This document shows, piece by piece, positions 1 to 6,583 of a stretch of 12,441 nucleotides of DNA; position 1 is the first letter of the stretch, and the number at the start of each line of letters is the position of its first letter. Made by a program: the position numbers and the translations under genes. The notes under the pieces are model-generated. The model was not told where the DNA came from and did no database searches. It saw only the letters and a program-made list of their open reading frames with translations. This DNA comes from an uncultured Vampirovibrio sp. (GTDB taxonomy: Bacteria; Cyanobacteriota; Vampirovibrionia; Gastranaerophilales; Gastranaerophilaceae), in the NCBI GenBank assembly GCA_910579975.1, contig CAJTWU010000026.1:1-12441 (forward strand). Direction: 5' to 3'.

Positions 1-1
1 G

Positions 2-337
2 GCTCTATCAAGACTATCATCAAGCGGTGTTGCTGATGTTGTACTTGCATACAGCGAGAGCGGTAAAGGTATTATCAAAGATTGGAATGATGAATATGCA
101 TTGTTTGGAGATGCATTGGGTGTTGATGACATGATGCCGGTTATTAATAAAGTCTTATACTATGGTTCGGAGGCAAATAAGAGAAGTGATGAATATAATG
201 CTTTGTTAGATCTTGTCCAGCCTTTTAAAGATGAAAATGGCAAGGTAAATACAACGAAGGATTTTTCAAGTGATATTGCAACAAAAATAGACAATGCTAT
301 GATTGCTTATATTAAAAAAGTTCGAAATATTACTTAA
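2..337 (+). CDS. 3' end of an unrecognised protein gene (5' truncated)
   Basis: An open frame runs from the window edge to a TAA at 335-337, giving the last 111 residues of a protein whose start lies outside. A TTG inside it (101) could be mistaken for a start, but the frame stays open and protein-like upstream of it, so I treat the gene as 5' partial. The visible part is mixed polar, with repeated Asp/Lys and no obvious membrane segment. It ends in a basic, helical-looking tail (YIKKVRNIT). I recognise no family or catalytic motif. A strong terminator follows about 40 bases later, so this is the last gene of its transcript. Confidence 0.6.
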   Translation, partial: ALSRLSSSGVADVVLAYSESGKGIIKDWNDEYALFGDALGVDDMMPVINKVLYYGSEANKRSDEYNALLDLVQPFKDENGKVNTTKDFSSDIATKIDNAMIAYIKKVRNIT

Positions 338-377
338 TTATAAAGGGTTGAATATAATCCGTTCAAACTTATTATAA

Positions 378-405
378 AAAAACAGGATTTTTAGTCCTGT
401 TTTTT
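378..405. terminator. Bidirectional intrinsic terminator
   Basis: An A-run plus ACAGGA (to 387) is complementary to TCCTGT plus a T-run (395-405), giving a stem of about 10 bp around a 7-base loop. T-runs flank the stem in both reading directions (six on plus, seven on minus). On plus it ends the gene finishing at 337. On minus it would end any transcript coming from the 413-570 segment. Confidence 0.8.
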
Positions 406-412
406 ATTGCTT

Positions 413-570
413 TATTTCAACCGGCTTGAACCCCCTTGTCGTCTGTTCTAAAGGCGGGTTTGTAAGCGAAATAAAAGCAGGTAGTCTTGCTGTATGCCCG
501 CCGCCCCATATCTACGTGCGTAGCACCCAAATGTTAAAAAATGTAACAATAATATATAAACTTGAAATAC
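413..570. ncRNA. Candidate structured non-coding RNA (6S-like architecture, family unproven)
   Basis: This segment is much richer in G and C than its surroundings and holds no convincing gene. Its ends are perfect complements: TATTTCAA at 413-420 and TTGAAATA at 563-570. Inside, GGCGGG (453-458) pairs with CCCGCC (497-502) and encloses a small hairpin, AGCAGG (476-481) with CTTGCT (486-491). A further hairpin is CTAC/GTAG at 512-523. A closing stem, a wide unpaired middle and an inner arm in about 160 nt recall 6S RNA, but I cannot match a conserved 6S sequence. Strand is unclear. Two pairs (459-496 and 480-487) are G-U only if the RNA is on plus. The strong terminator just beyond 413 and the lack of one after 570 favour minus. 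A cis-acting leader of the gene at 625 is another option. The rest of 338-624 shows only AT-rich sequence. Confidence 0.4.
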
Positions 571-624
571 GCTTTAATTATTTGTTTTTATATATATGTA
601 AGATAAAAAAGATGGTGATAAAAG

Positions 625-1056
625 ATGGCAATCGCAAATTTACATGAAACTTGGCTAACTTATAAACAAAGAGTAAACACTTTGAATTTAGAGATTTCTA
701 ATCTTAATACTCAAAAAACTCTTGCTACATATTCACAAGCTGATTTACAATCTTTGTTATCATCAGAAAAGCATTCTATAAGAGACTACTTTAAAGAGCT
801 TTGGGAAGGTGACAAAGAGTTAGGTGAAAAATATCTTGACTACACAAAAATTCCTGATTTCGAAGAAGCTATTGATAAAATTGTTGCACAATACCAAGAC
901 CAGCTGGATGAAATGGCAGCTTGGGAAACAGCTCTTGATACTCAAATAACAACAAATGATACCGAAAAAGCTGAATGCGAAGCTTATATGGAATCAATTA
1001 CTCAAATGTTAACATCTAACATTCAAGAAGATTTTAACTTCGGTCTAAATGGTTAA
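625..1056 (+). CDS. Unrecognised 143-aa helical, probably coiled-coil protein
   Basis: The protein has no signal peptide, no membrane segment and no cysteine cluster. It is acidic and rich in Leu, Gln, Glu, Thr and Asn. Residues 1-50 (LHETWLTYKQRVNTLNLEIS...) and 85-135 look like amphipathic helices with heptad-type spacing, suggesting a coiled coil or helical bundle, with a Trp/Tyr-rich middle (FKELWEGDKELGEKY). The ATG at 625 is preceded by a purine-rich AAAAAAGATGG, a weak ribosome site. It ends three bases from the stop codon of the convergent antiporter gene, with no terminator visible between them. I do not recognise the family. A structural, secretion-associated or cell-envelope helper role would fit such composition, but nothing shows it. 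Confidence 0.7.
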   Translation: MAIANLHETWLTYKQRVNTLNLEISNLNTQKTLATYSQADLQSLLSSEKHSIRDYFKELWEGDKELGEKYLDYTKIPDFEEAIDKIVAQYQDQLDEMAAWETALDTQITTNDTEKAECEAYMESITQMLTSNIQEDFNFGLNG

Positions 1057-1059
1057 TTT

Positions 1060-2364
1060 TTATAACAGCCATATTCCAATCAGCGCAAACAATATTAGCG
1101 CAATATTATAATGCAAGAATGTTGGAATACAGGTATCAAAAATATGGTTATGTTGTCCGTCTGCATTTAATCCTGATGTTGGCCCTAATGTTGTATCAGA
1201 AGCCGGTGAACCGGCATCGCCCAAAGCAGCAGCCGCTGCAATAAGTATAATTATCTGGTTAACATTAAATCCCATTTTTGCACAAATAGGTACAAATAAG
1301 ACTGCTAATATAGGTATTGTTCCAAAAGATGTGCCAATACCTATTGTTATAAATAATCCTAAAATTAGTATCAATAATGATGTCAAAACTATATTTTCAG
1401 GCATGATTAAAAGAGAGTTATTAACAAGGCTTTCGATTGCTCCGGAGGCTTTTAACACAGAAGCAAATCCGGCTGCTACGAGCATAACAAATGCAACATA
1501 TCCCATTAAATAAATTCCTTCGTTCATCATATGGTCCATTTTGTTTTGCGGGATAACTTTAAATGAAAAGATTACGCCAAGTCCTACCAGTGCTCCTAAT
1601 GGCAATGAATGTGTTAGTAATTGTACCGTAAATGTTAATATTGCTGCAAGTGCTACCACCAGAATTGTATATTTGCTGCATTCTGTTGTTGGCTCAATAG
1701 CAAATGACAATGGTTTATCTTCATATTTACGAGGTTTTCTATAAGTTACCAGCAGTGAAAATAAAAGTGCTGCAATCATCCCTATTCCAAGAATAATAGT
1801 TGACTTCCAAATATCTTCACGTGCAACATTCACTCCATTTTGAATAATGTTATCTGCGATTAAATTCTGAAATATTAGACCAAATCCAACAGGGATTGTA
1901 ATATAAGGCATTTTCAATCCAAATGCAAGAACGCTGGCAACTGCTCTTCTATCAATCTTTAATGTGTTCATTGTACTTAAAAGCGGCGGGATGATAATTG
2001 GTATAAATGCAATATGAATTGGTACTATATTTTGAGAAGCCATTGCAATTAAAGTTAATATTAAGAATAAAATCCACTTTTTCCCTGAAATAATTTTTGT
2101 AATCCATGCTGCTAGTTTATTAGTAAATCCCGAATGAGCCATTGTCGCAGCAAAAGCACCTAGTAAAATATAACTCAACGCTGTTTCAGAATTACCTCCC
2201 ATGCCTGATATAAAGATATCCATAACATGTTTTATATCCATACCTGATAAAAGTCCGGCAACAAGCGTTGATACAATGATTGCAAGCAAAACATTTACTT
2301 TTTTGAGGCACAATACACATAATAAAACTACTGAAATAATAGCAGGATTTGTTATAAAACTCAT
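1060..2364 (-). CDS. YuiF/NhaC-like Na+/H+ antiporter-family transporter
   Basis: A 434-residue inner-membrane protein made almost entirely of hydrophobic segments, about ten to twelve helices. The C-terminal part carries GDAGSPASDTTLGPTSGLNA followed by a His-rich DGQHNH (about 382-407). That motif is typical of the Na+/H+ antiporter superfamily branch containing Bacillus YuiF, some members of which are suspected amino-acid (histidine) permeases. The length is normal for the family. The ATG (2362-2364) directly follows the TAA of the upstream gene with no spacer, so translation is probably coupled. It is the last gene of the minus-strand cluster. The family is well supported. Whether it exchanges Na+ for protons or carries an amino acid cannot be told from sequence. 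Confidence 0.85.
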   Translation of the reverse strand: MSFITNPAIISVVLLCVLCLKKVNVLLAIIVSTLVAGLLSGMDIKHVMDIFISGMGGNSETALSYILLGAFAATMAHSGFTNKLAAWITKIISGKKWILFLILTLIAMASQNIVPIHIAFIPIIIPPLLSTMNTLKIDRRAVASVLAFGLKMPYITIPVGFGLIFQNLIADNIIQNGVNVAREDIWKSTIILGIGMIAALLFSLLVTYRKPRKYEDKPLSFAIEPTTECSKYTILVVALAAILTFTVQLLTHSLPLGALVGLGVIFSFKVIPQNKMDHMMNEGIYLMGYVAFVMLVAAGFASVLKASGAIESLVNNSLLIMPENIVLTSLLILILGLFITIGIGTSFGTIPILAVLFVPICAKMGFNVNQIIILIAAAAALGDAGSPASDTTLGPTSGLNADGQHNHIFDTCIPTFLHYNIALILFALIGIWLL

Positions 2365-2667
2365 TTATGCGAGGTCTTCTTTCTGCAATAGTTCAATAAT
2401 TTCAAGCGCTGTTTCTTTTTGCAAAGTTTCTGGTAAGAGTTTAAGATATTCAAAAGACTCTGCTATTTTCTGGTCGGTGTCATACCAGCGTCTTAATACA
2501 TAATTAAAAGCATCCGTTAAAATGTTTTCGGATAAATCAATTCCATTTTCCTTAGATTTTTTGACGATATAGTCGGCACACTTATATTGAGACATAATAT
2601 TTGCGTTTCTCATTAAGCTTACCGCTAAACTTACTGTGGGATCAATATCATACCAACGCTTATTCAT
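2365..2667 (-). CDS. Unrecognised 100-aa helical protein with a repeated RWYD motif
   Basis: A small soluble, helix-rich protein. KRWYDIDPTVSLAVSLMRN near the N-terminus (3-21) is echoed by RRWYDTDQKIAESFEYLKLL (59-78). Both copies have an aromatic-acidic RWYD turn, a second Asp two residues on, then a hydrophobic helix. This suggests an internal duplication of about 55 residues. The second copy ends in a Leu/Glu helix and KEDLA. AAGGTG about nine bases before the ATG is a plausible ribosome site. The gene lies 36 bases after the DUF167 stop and its TAA abuts the antiporter ATG, so it may be an accessory of the transporter. I do not recognise the family. Confidence 0.7.
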   Translation of the reverse strand: MNKRWYDIDPTVSLAVSLMRNANIMSQYKCADYIVKKSKENGIDLSENILTDAFNYVLRRWYDTDQKIAESFEYLKLLPETLQKETALEIIELLQKEDLA

Positions 2668-2703
2668 TCTACACCTTTTTTCTTTTATCGTATATTTTTT
2701 AAT

Positions 2704-2964
2704 TTATTTTGTCAATCTTGATTTGATTTCTGTTTCTTTTTCTTCACTAACATCGAATAATAATGTTTTATCCTTAGAGGTTTCTCCTTTAACTATCTTT
2801 ATGCTGGTTTTAGGAACCTTAAATGTTTTTGAGAGGTATTCTATTAAAGCTTTATTTGCCTTATTTTCAATGGGTTGGGCTGTTACTTTAACCTTTACAA
2901 ACTCATCTTCAATGATAATATCATTTTTTGATGAATTTGGCACTATGCGGATTTTTATTAGCAT
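2704..2964 (-). CDS. DUF167 / YggU-family protein
   Basis: The 86-residue protein has the DUF167 layout. It begins with a beta strand, IKIRIVPNSSKNDI (3-16). The hallmark VKVTAQPIENKANKALIEYLSK (about 25-46) follows, with the conserved P-x-E-x-K-A-N-K. Then come KVPKTSIKIVKGETSKDKTLLF and a short helical tail. The family is widespread, usually about 75-100 residues, and its biochemical role is not settled. The ATG is preceded by TGAGGAATAA, a good ribosome site. It follows the methyltransferase-like gene by seven bases, so the two are surely co-transcribed. Confidence 0.9.
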   Translation of the reverse strand: MLIKIRIVPNSSKNDIIIEDEFVKVKVTAQPIENKANKALIEYLSKTFKVPKTSIKIVKGETSKDKTLLFDVSEEKETEIKSRLTK

Positions 2965-2971
2965 TTATTCC

Positions 2972-3847
2972 TCATACTTTTTGGAATACCATTACATATT
3001 CATGTTTGAAGATATAGAAACCGCCGGCTAAGGCTCTATAGCGCCATAAGTTAGCAGTTTTACCTTTAGCTCTTTCGTTTCCTTGCATATCTTTAATAAT
3101 AATAGCCTTAGTAATAAAACCAAGTTTGTTCATTCTTGCCATACATTCAAAACCAAGAGGTATGTGTTGAGAATTTGCGTATTTGTCACCTATTATTAAA
3201 CATGCAAACCTACCTTTTTCAAGCATGTCATAACCGTTTTTGGCAACTTTCTCAAATAAATCATAAAACTCTTCTGTTGTTGCGCAATTAGATAAATCTT
3301 CTTTTTTATCTGAAAACTTAATAATATCATCATAAGGCGGGTGAAGCATTAATAATTGAGCTTGTTTTTTACCCATAATATCAAGTCTTGCTTTAATTTT
3401 TTCTTTTGCTAATTCACTTGCAGAATCTGCGCAAATAATATTAACATCAGTAACCAGTTGTTTCGGGGTAAATTTTTCTGAGACTTTTTCTGCTAAATCA
3501 TCTTTCAATTCAACACCAATGCAGCGTCGACCCATGTTAATCGCTTCTATACCTGATGTGCCTGAACCGAAAAACATATCCAGAACAATATCTTCTTTTT
3601 TTGTATATCGTTCATAAATCTGTTGAGCAATTTGAGGAATATAGTTCCCATGATACTCGTTAGAGTGCCCGCCTTCTTTCAATCTGTTAGGAAACTCCCA
3701 TAAGGTATCTGTTTTTATGTGTTCGTAATTTCTCCAGTCCTTGAGATTGATGTCACTATAAGAGGTTGTTTTTACTTGAGTTTTATCAACAACTTTTAAA
3801 TTCGCTGAAGAAGCGGATTTTTTTACTTTTAAATTCGATTTTGCCAT
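2972..3847 (-). CDS. DNA methyltransferase-like protein (N4/N6 amino-methyltransferase type)
   Basis: A Rossmann-type S-adenosylmethionine methyltransferase of 291 residues. After a basic, Ser/Lys-rich N-terminal tail (1-30) comes a motif X-like HGNYIPQIAQQI (about 66-77). The cofactor motif DMFFGSGTSG follows (90-99), with acidic VEL at the end of the next strand (112-114). The catalytic-type motif is LHPPYDD (about 168-174). The order cofactor motif then PPY is that of the alpha/gamma-type enzymes. The usual residue before PPY is Asp, Asn or Ser (sometimes Thr); here it is His. I start at ATG 3847 because GGGGAGAG lies just upstream. A TTG at 3871 would overlap coaE and lacks such a site. 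No restriction endonuclease is nearby, so it may be an orphan enzyme. An RNA substrate cannot be excluded. Confidence 0.75.
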   Translation of the reverse strand: MAKSNLKVKKSASSANLKVVDKTQVKTTSYSDINLKDWRNYEHIKTDTLWEFPNRLKEGGHSNEYHGNYIPQIAQQIYERYTKKEDIVLDMFFGSGTSGIEAINMGRRCIGVELKDDLAEKVSEKFTPKQLVTDVNIICADSASELAKEKIKARLDIMGKKQAQLLMLHPPYDDIIKFSDKKEDLSNCATTEEFYDLFEKVAKNGYDMLEKGRFACLIIGDKYANSQHIPLGFECMARMNKLGFITKAIIIKDMQGNERAKGKTANLWRYRALAGGFYIFKHEYVMVFQKV

Positions 3848-3860
3848 ATCTCTCCCCGTT

Positions 3861-4424
3861 TTACATTTCAAGTTTACGGGATTTATTAAGATTTGTAATC
3901 AAATAAATAGATGATTTTAATTTTTCTATTGAACCGTCATTTATTATGACATAATCACATTTCGAAATTTTTTCTTCTTCTCTCAATTGTGCATTTATAC
4001 GAACAAGTGCTTCGTCTTTTGTTAAATTATTGCGTTTCATCAAACGCTCAAGACGTATTTCAACAGGTGCAGAAATAAACAGAATTTTGTCAAATAAATC
4101 TTCAAAATTAGCTTCAAAAAGCAGTGGTACTGAAACAAAAACAGTACCTTCAGTCTCTATATTTTTAATAAACTCTCTAATTTTAGGATGAATTATTGAT
4201 TCTAAGTATTTTAACTGTTCTTTATCATTAAAAACAATATTAGCAAGCTTTTTGCGGTCAATTTTGTCTTCAACTATTGCTTGTGGAAATAAATGTTTAT
4301 TTTCCTCAAGTATTTTGTGTGCTATTTTATCTGTATCATATACCTCAAATCCTTTTTCTTGAAGGATTTTTTCTACAGTTGATTTACCGGAGGCGATATT
4401 CCCAACGATAGCAATTTTAGTCAT
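3861..4424 (-). CDS. coaE: Dephospho-CoA kinase
   Basis: Catalyses the last step of coenzyme A synthesis: ATP-dependent phosphorylation of the ribose 3'-hydroxyl of dephospho-CoA in the cytoplasm. The P-loop is GNIASGKST (8-16), followed by the substrate-side Asp motif YDTDKIAH (29-36). The body has the family's helical CoA-binding region (IIHPKIREF) and the lid-like RLERLMKRNNLTKDEALVRI. At 187 residues it is slightly short but complete. Its ATG lies eight bases inside the end of the pseudouridine synthase gene (ATGACTAA overlap), and its own ribosome site is weak, so translation is probably coupled. The methyltransferase-like gene follows 13 bases later. Confidence 0.95.
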   Translation of the reverse strand: MTKIAIVGNIASGKSTVEKILQEKGFEVYDTDKIAHKILEENKHLFPQAIVEDKIDRKKLANIVFNDKEQLKYLESIIHPKIREFIKNIETEGTVFVSVPLLFEANFEDLFDKILFISAPVEIRLERLMKRNNLTKDEALVRINAQLREEEKISKCDYVIINDGSIEKLKSSIYLITNLNKSRKLEM

Positions 4425-5163
4425 TCAGTGATTTCTCTATTTTTTTAAGATACATTTTTAATTCTTTAACATGCTTAGGTTTCATTGGCTTGATTTGTCC
4501 TTTTTTAAGCCCGGCAAGAGTGATAGTTCCATGCTGAATTCTTTTAAGAGAAATAACTTCAAAACCTAAAGCTGCAAACATTTTACGTATTTGTCTGTTT
4601 ATGCCTTGATATAAGACAACCTGTACGGTTGAAGATTTATTGCCGAGTTCAATTGGCAATACTTCTGCATAAGCTGTTTTCTTTTCTCCTGTGTCGGTTT
4701 CAATGACAATCCCGTTGTACATTTTTTCGCCGTCTTCCGGAGTTAATTTACCATTAACGTTTACAATATATGTTTTAGGGACTTTGATTGACGGATGAGT
4801 CATTTGGTTAATTAATTCTCCATCATTTGTCATTATAATAAGTCCCGTTGAGTCTTTATCAAGCCTTCCAACCGGTTTAAGGTGCTTTAATTCAGGCGGT
4901 ATGACATCATAAATTGTTTTTCTGCCCTTTTCGTCTTCAGTGGTTGTTATATATCCGGCTGTTTTATAAAATCTGTAATATTCATGTTTTTTAGGTTTAA
5001 TTGGTTTGCCTTCGACAACAACTTTATCTTTCGGACCTATTTGAAATCCCAGTTCGGTAACTATTTTCCCGTTTACCATAACTTTTTTGTTTTCAATTAG
5101 TTCATCTGCTTTTCGTCGTGAACATAGTCCGGATGAGGCGATAAATTTGTTTAGTCTTTGCAT
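4417..5163 (-). CDS. rluB: Pseudouridine synthase, RsuA/RluB/E/F family (probably 23S rRNA)
   Basis: Isomerises a uridine in ribosomal RNA to pseudouridine. An N-terminal S4 RNA-binding domain is clear (residues 1-55: RLNKFIASSGLCSRRKADELI... VMVNG). The catalytic domain carries GRLDKDSTGL (99-108), whose Asp102 is the expected nucleophile, then the Lys/Tyr motif KTYIVNV and the QGINRQIRKM motif (about 194-203) of this subfamily. The length, 248 residues, fits RluB/RsuA. The ATG has a strong site, GAGGGAG, lying inside the end of the thioesterase gene, which it overlaps by 13 bases. The symbol is by closest family. RsuA-like (16S) activity is possible. Confidence 0.88.
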   Translation of the reverse strand: MQRLNKFIASSGLCSRRKADELIENKKVMVNGKIVTELGFQIGPKDKVVVEGKPIKPKKHEYYRFYKTAGYITTTEDEKGRKTIYDVIPPELKHLKPVGRLDKDSTGLIIMTNDGELINQMTHPSIKVPKTYIVNVNGKLTPEDGEKMYNGIVIETDTGEKKTAYAEVLPIELGNKSSTVQVVLYQGINRQIRKMFAALGFEVISLKRIQHGTITLAGLKKGQIKPMKPKHVKELKMYLKKIEKSLND

Positions 5164-5567
5164 TGTATTGCTCCCTCGAACGCATTTTTTAGAATTTCAG
5201 GCATTCTTCTGTAGATTTTTCCATTGTTATTTACAGCAACCGTTTCAAAGTCCGCAATGATGAATATTTGCCCTGTTTGAGCATTCTTAATTGTTTGAGC
5301 AAAAGTTATTGTGACTGGAGAAACTTTTGCTATCTGTGTCTCAATAACTATACGGTCATCAAGTTTGGCTGAAGCTTTGTATCTAACATTCATATTTGTT
5401 ACAGGAATTGCAATATCTTGTTTTTTTAATTCTACTAAGTCCAGTCCAAGTTTGTCGCATAATTCGACTCTTCCCATCTCCATCCATCTCAGATAGGTTC
5501 CATGCCATACAACACCGTATGCATCTGTATCTGCGTAATAAACTCTATGTGTAAATTCATGTTTCAT
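5151..5567 (-). CDS. ybgC: YbgC-type acyl-CoA thioesterase (hotdog fold)
   Basis: A 138-residue 4-hydroxybenzoyl-CoA thioesterase-family enzyme that hydrolyses acyl-CoA thioesters in the cytoplasm. The signature YYADTDAYGVVWHGTYLRWME (10-30) contains the expected active-site Asp (Asp15) and the conserved His22. The rest follows the family (VRYKASAKLDDRIVIET). In Proteobacteria YbgC sits with the Tol-Pal genes; here it heads a housekeeping cluster instead. The ATG lacks a ribosome site and lies about six bases after a possible -10 (TATTAG), so the mRNA may be leaderless or nearly so. It diverges from the UDP-xylose synthase promoter. The in vivo substrate is unknown. Confidence 0.85.
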   Translation of the reverse strand: MKHEFTHRVYYADTDAYGVVWHGTYLRWMEMGRVELCDKLGLDLVELKKQDIAIPVTNMNVRYKASAKLDDRIVIETQIAKVSPVTITFAQTIKNAQTGQIFIIADFETVAVNNNGKIYRRMPEILKNAFEGAIQCKD

Positions 5568-5593
5568 AATATACTAATACTAACATAAAAATA

Positions 5594-5622
5594 TTGAAAA
5601 AACCGTTTGTGTTTGTTACGAT
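5594..5622 (+). promoter_or_regulatory. Sigma70-type extended -10 promoter of the UDP-xylose synthase gene
   Basis: TTGAAA (5594-5599), a 17-base spacer, then TGTTACGAT (5614-5622), which is an extended -10 (TG, one base, TACGAT). The predicted start is near 5629, directly before the ribosome site GGGAGAG. The same 11 bases TTTGTTACGAT occur in the rplJ promoter. Confidence 0.65.
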
Positions 5623-5641
5623 ATCTATCAGGGAGAGTATT

Positions 5642-6583
5642 GTGAAAAGAATTTTAGTAACCGGAGGAGCCGGATTTATTGGCTCACATTTGTGTAAAAG
5701 ACTTGTTGAAGATGGTAATTTTGTTGTTTGTTTAGACAATTTGTTTACAGGGTCTTTGGAAAATATAAAAGCTCTTATGGATAAAGGGAATTTTAAATTT
5801 ATTGAGCAGGATATTGAGGATGAAATTGATATAGAAGTTGATCAAATTTATAATTTAGCATGTCCGGCAAGTCCTCCTCACTATCAGTTTAATCCTGTTA
5901 AGACTGTTAGAACTTCAGTTGTTGGAATTGCAAATATGCTTGACCTTGCGAAAAAATACAATGCGACTATTCTTCAAGCTTCAACAAGTGAAGTTTATGG
6001 AGATCCTCTTGAGCATCCCCAAAAAGAAACATATTGGGGAAATGTTAATCCTATTGGGATTAGAAGCTGTTATGATGAAGGTAAACGCTGTGCTGAAACT
6101 CTTATGATGGATTATCATAGACAATATGGTGCTGATATTAAAATTATAAGAATATTTAATACTTACGGTCCTAATATGCACCCTAATGACGGTCGTGTAG
6201 TATCTAATTTTATTGTTCAAGCACTTAAAGGAGAGGATATTACAATATATGGTGATGGTTCTCAAACCCGCTCTTTCTGCTATGTTTCCGACCTTGTCGA
6301 AGGTATTATTAAAATGATGAATTCTAAAGAGTTTACAGGGCCTGTTAATTTAGGAAATCCTAATGAAAGAACTATTTTAAACCTTGCAGAATTAATAATT
6401 AAAAAAATCGGTTCAAATTCTAAGCTGGTATATAAACCACTACCTAATGACGATCCTGTTAAGCGCAAGCCTGATATTACTTTGGCAAAAGAAAAGCTGA
6501 ATTGGGAGCCGGCTGTTAAGATTGAAGACGGTTTAAATTTAACCGTTGAGTATTTTAAAAATAAACTCGCAAGAGGTGTTTAG
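5642..6583 (+). CDS. UDP-glucuronate decarboxylase (UDP-xylose synthase)
   Basis: Converts UDP-glucuronate to UDP-xylose with bound NAD+, supplying a pentose donor for surface glycans. It is a 313-residue extended short-chain dehydrogenase. The Rossmann motif is GGAGFIGSHL (8-17), the Thr/Ser strand is STSEVYGD (114-121), and the catalytic pair is Y144-x3-K148 in YDEGKR. ACPASPPHYQFNPVKTVRTS (73-92) is the hallmark separating this enzyme from dTDP-glucose dehydratases and epimerases. The start is GTG 5642, seven bases from SD-like GGGAGAG and matching the usual N-terminus MKRILVTGG. The TTG at 5594 is the -35 of the promoter, not a start. The stop overlaps the next gene by one base. Confidence 0.92.
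   Translation: MKRILVTGGAGFIGSHLCKRLVEDGNFVVCLDNLFTGSLENIKALMDKGNFKFIEQDIEDEIDIEVDQIYNLACPASPPHYQFNPVKTVRTSVVGIANMLDLAKKYNATILQASTSEVYGDPLEHPQKETYWGNVNPIGIRSCYDEGKRCAETLMMDYHRQYGADIKIIRIFNTYGPNMHPNDGRVVSNFIVQALKGEDITIYGDGSQTRSFCYVSDLVEGIIKMMNSKEFTGPVNLGNPNERTILNLAELIIKKIGSNSKLVYKPLPNDDPVKRKPDITLAKEKLNWEPAVKIEDGLNLTVEYFKNKLARGV

Noticed and set aside
348..375. TTGAAT-16-TATTAT as a plus-strand promoter
   Set aside because: A transcript from it would start inside the terminator at 378-405 and stop at once, so it is probably chance in AT-rich DNA.
424..438. T-arm-like GGGGGTTCAAGCCGG on the minus strand suggesting a tRNA or tmRNA
   Set aside because: The 3' side of the stem does not pair with the 5' side, and there is no acceptor stem, CCA end or anticodon arm around it.
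426..647. Open frame of 73 codons from a TTG in the 413-570 segment
   Set aside because: No ribosome site, it runs through the palindromic segment and into the start of the next gene, and its composition is not protein-like. The nucleotide structure explains the region better.
3848..3871. TTG start at 3871 for the methyltransferase-like gene
   Set aside because: It overlaps coaE and lacks a ribosome site, while ATG 3847 has GGGGAGAG directly upstream.
5594..5641. Extended N-terminus of the UDP-xylose synthase from TTG 5594
   Set aside because: The TTG is the -35 of a good promoter, and the family N-terminus begins at GTG 5642 with a ribosome site before it.
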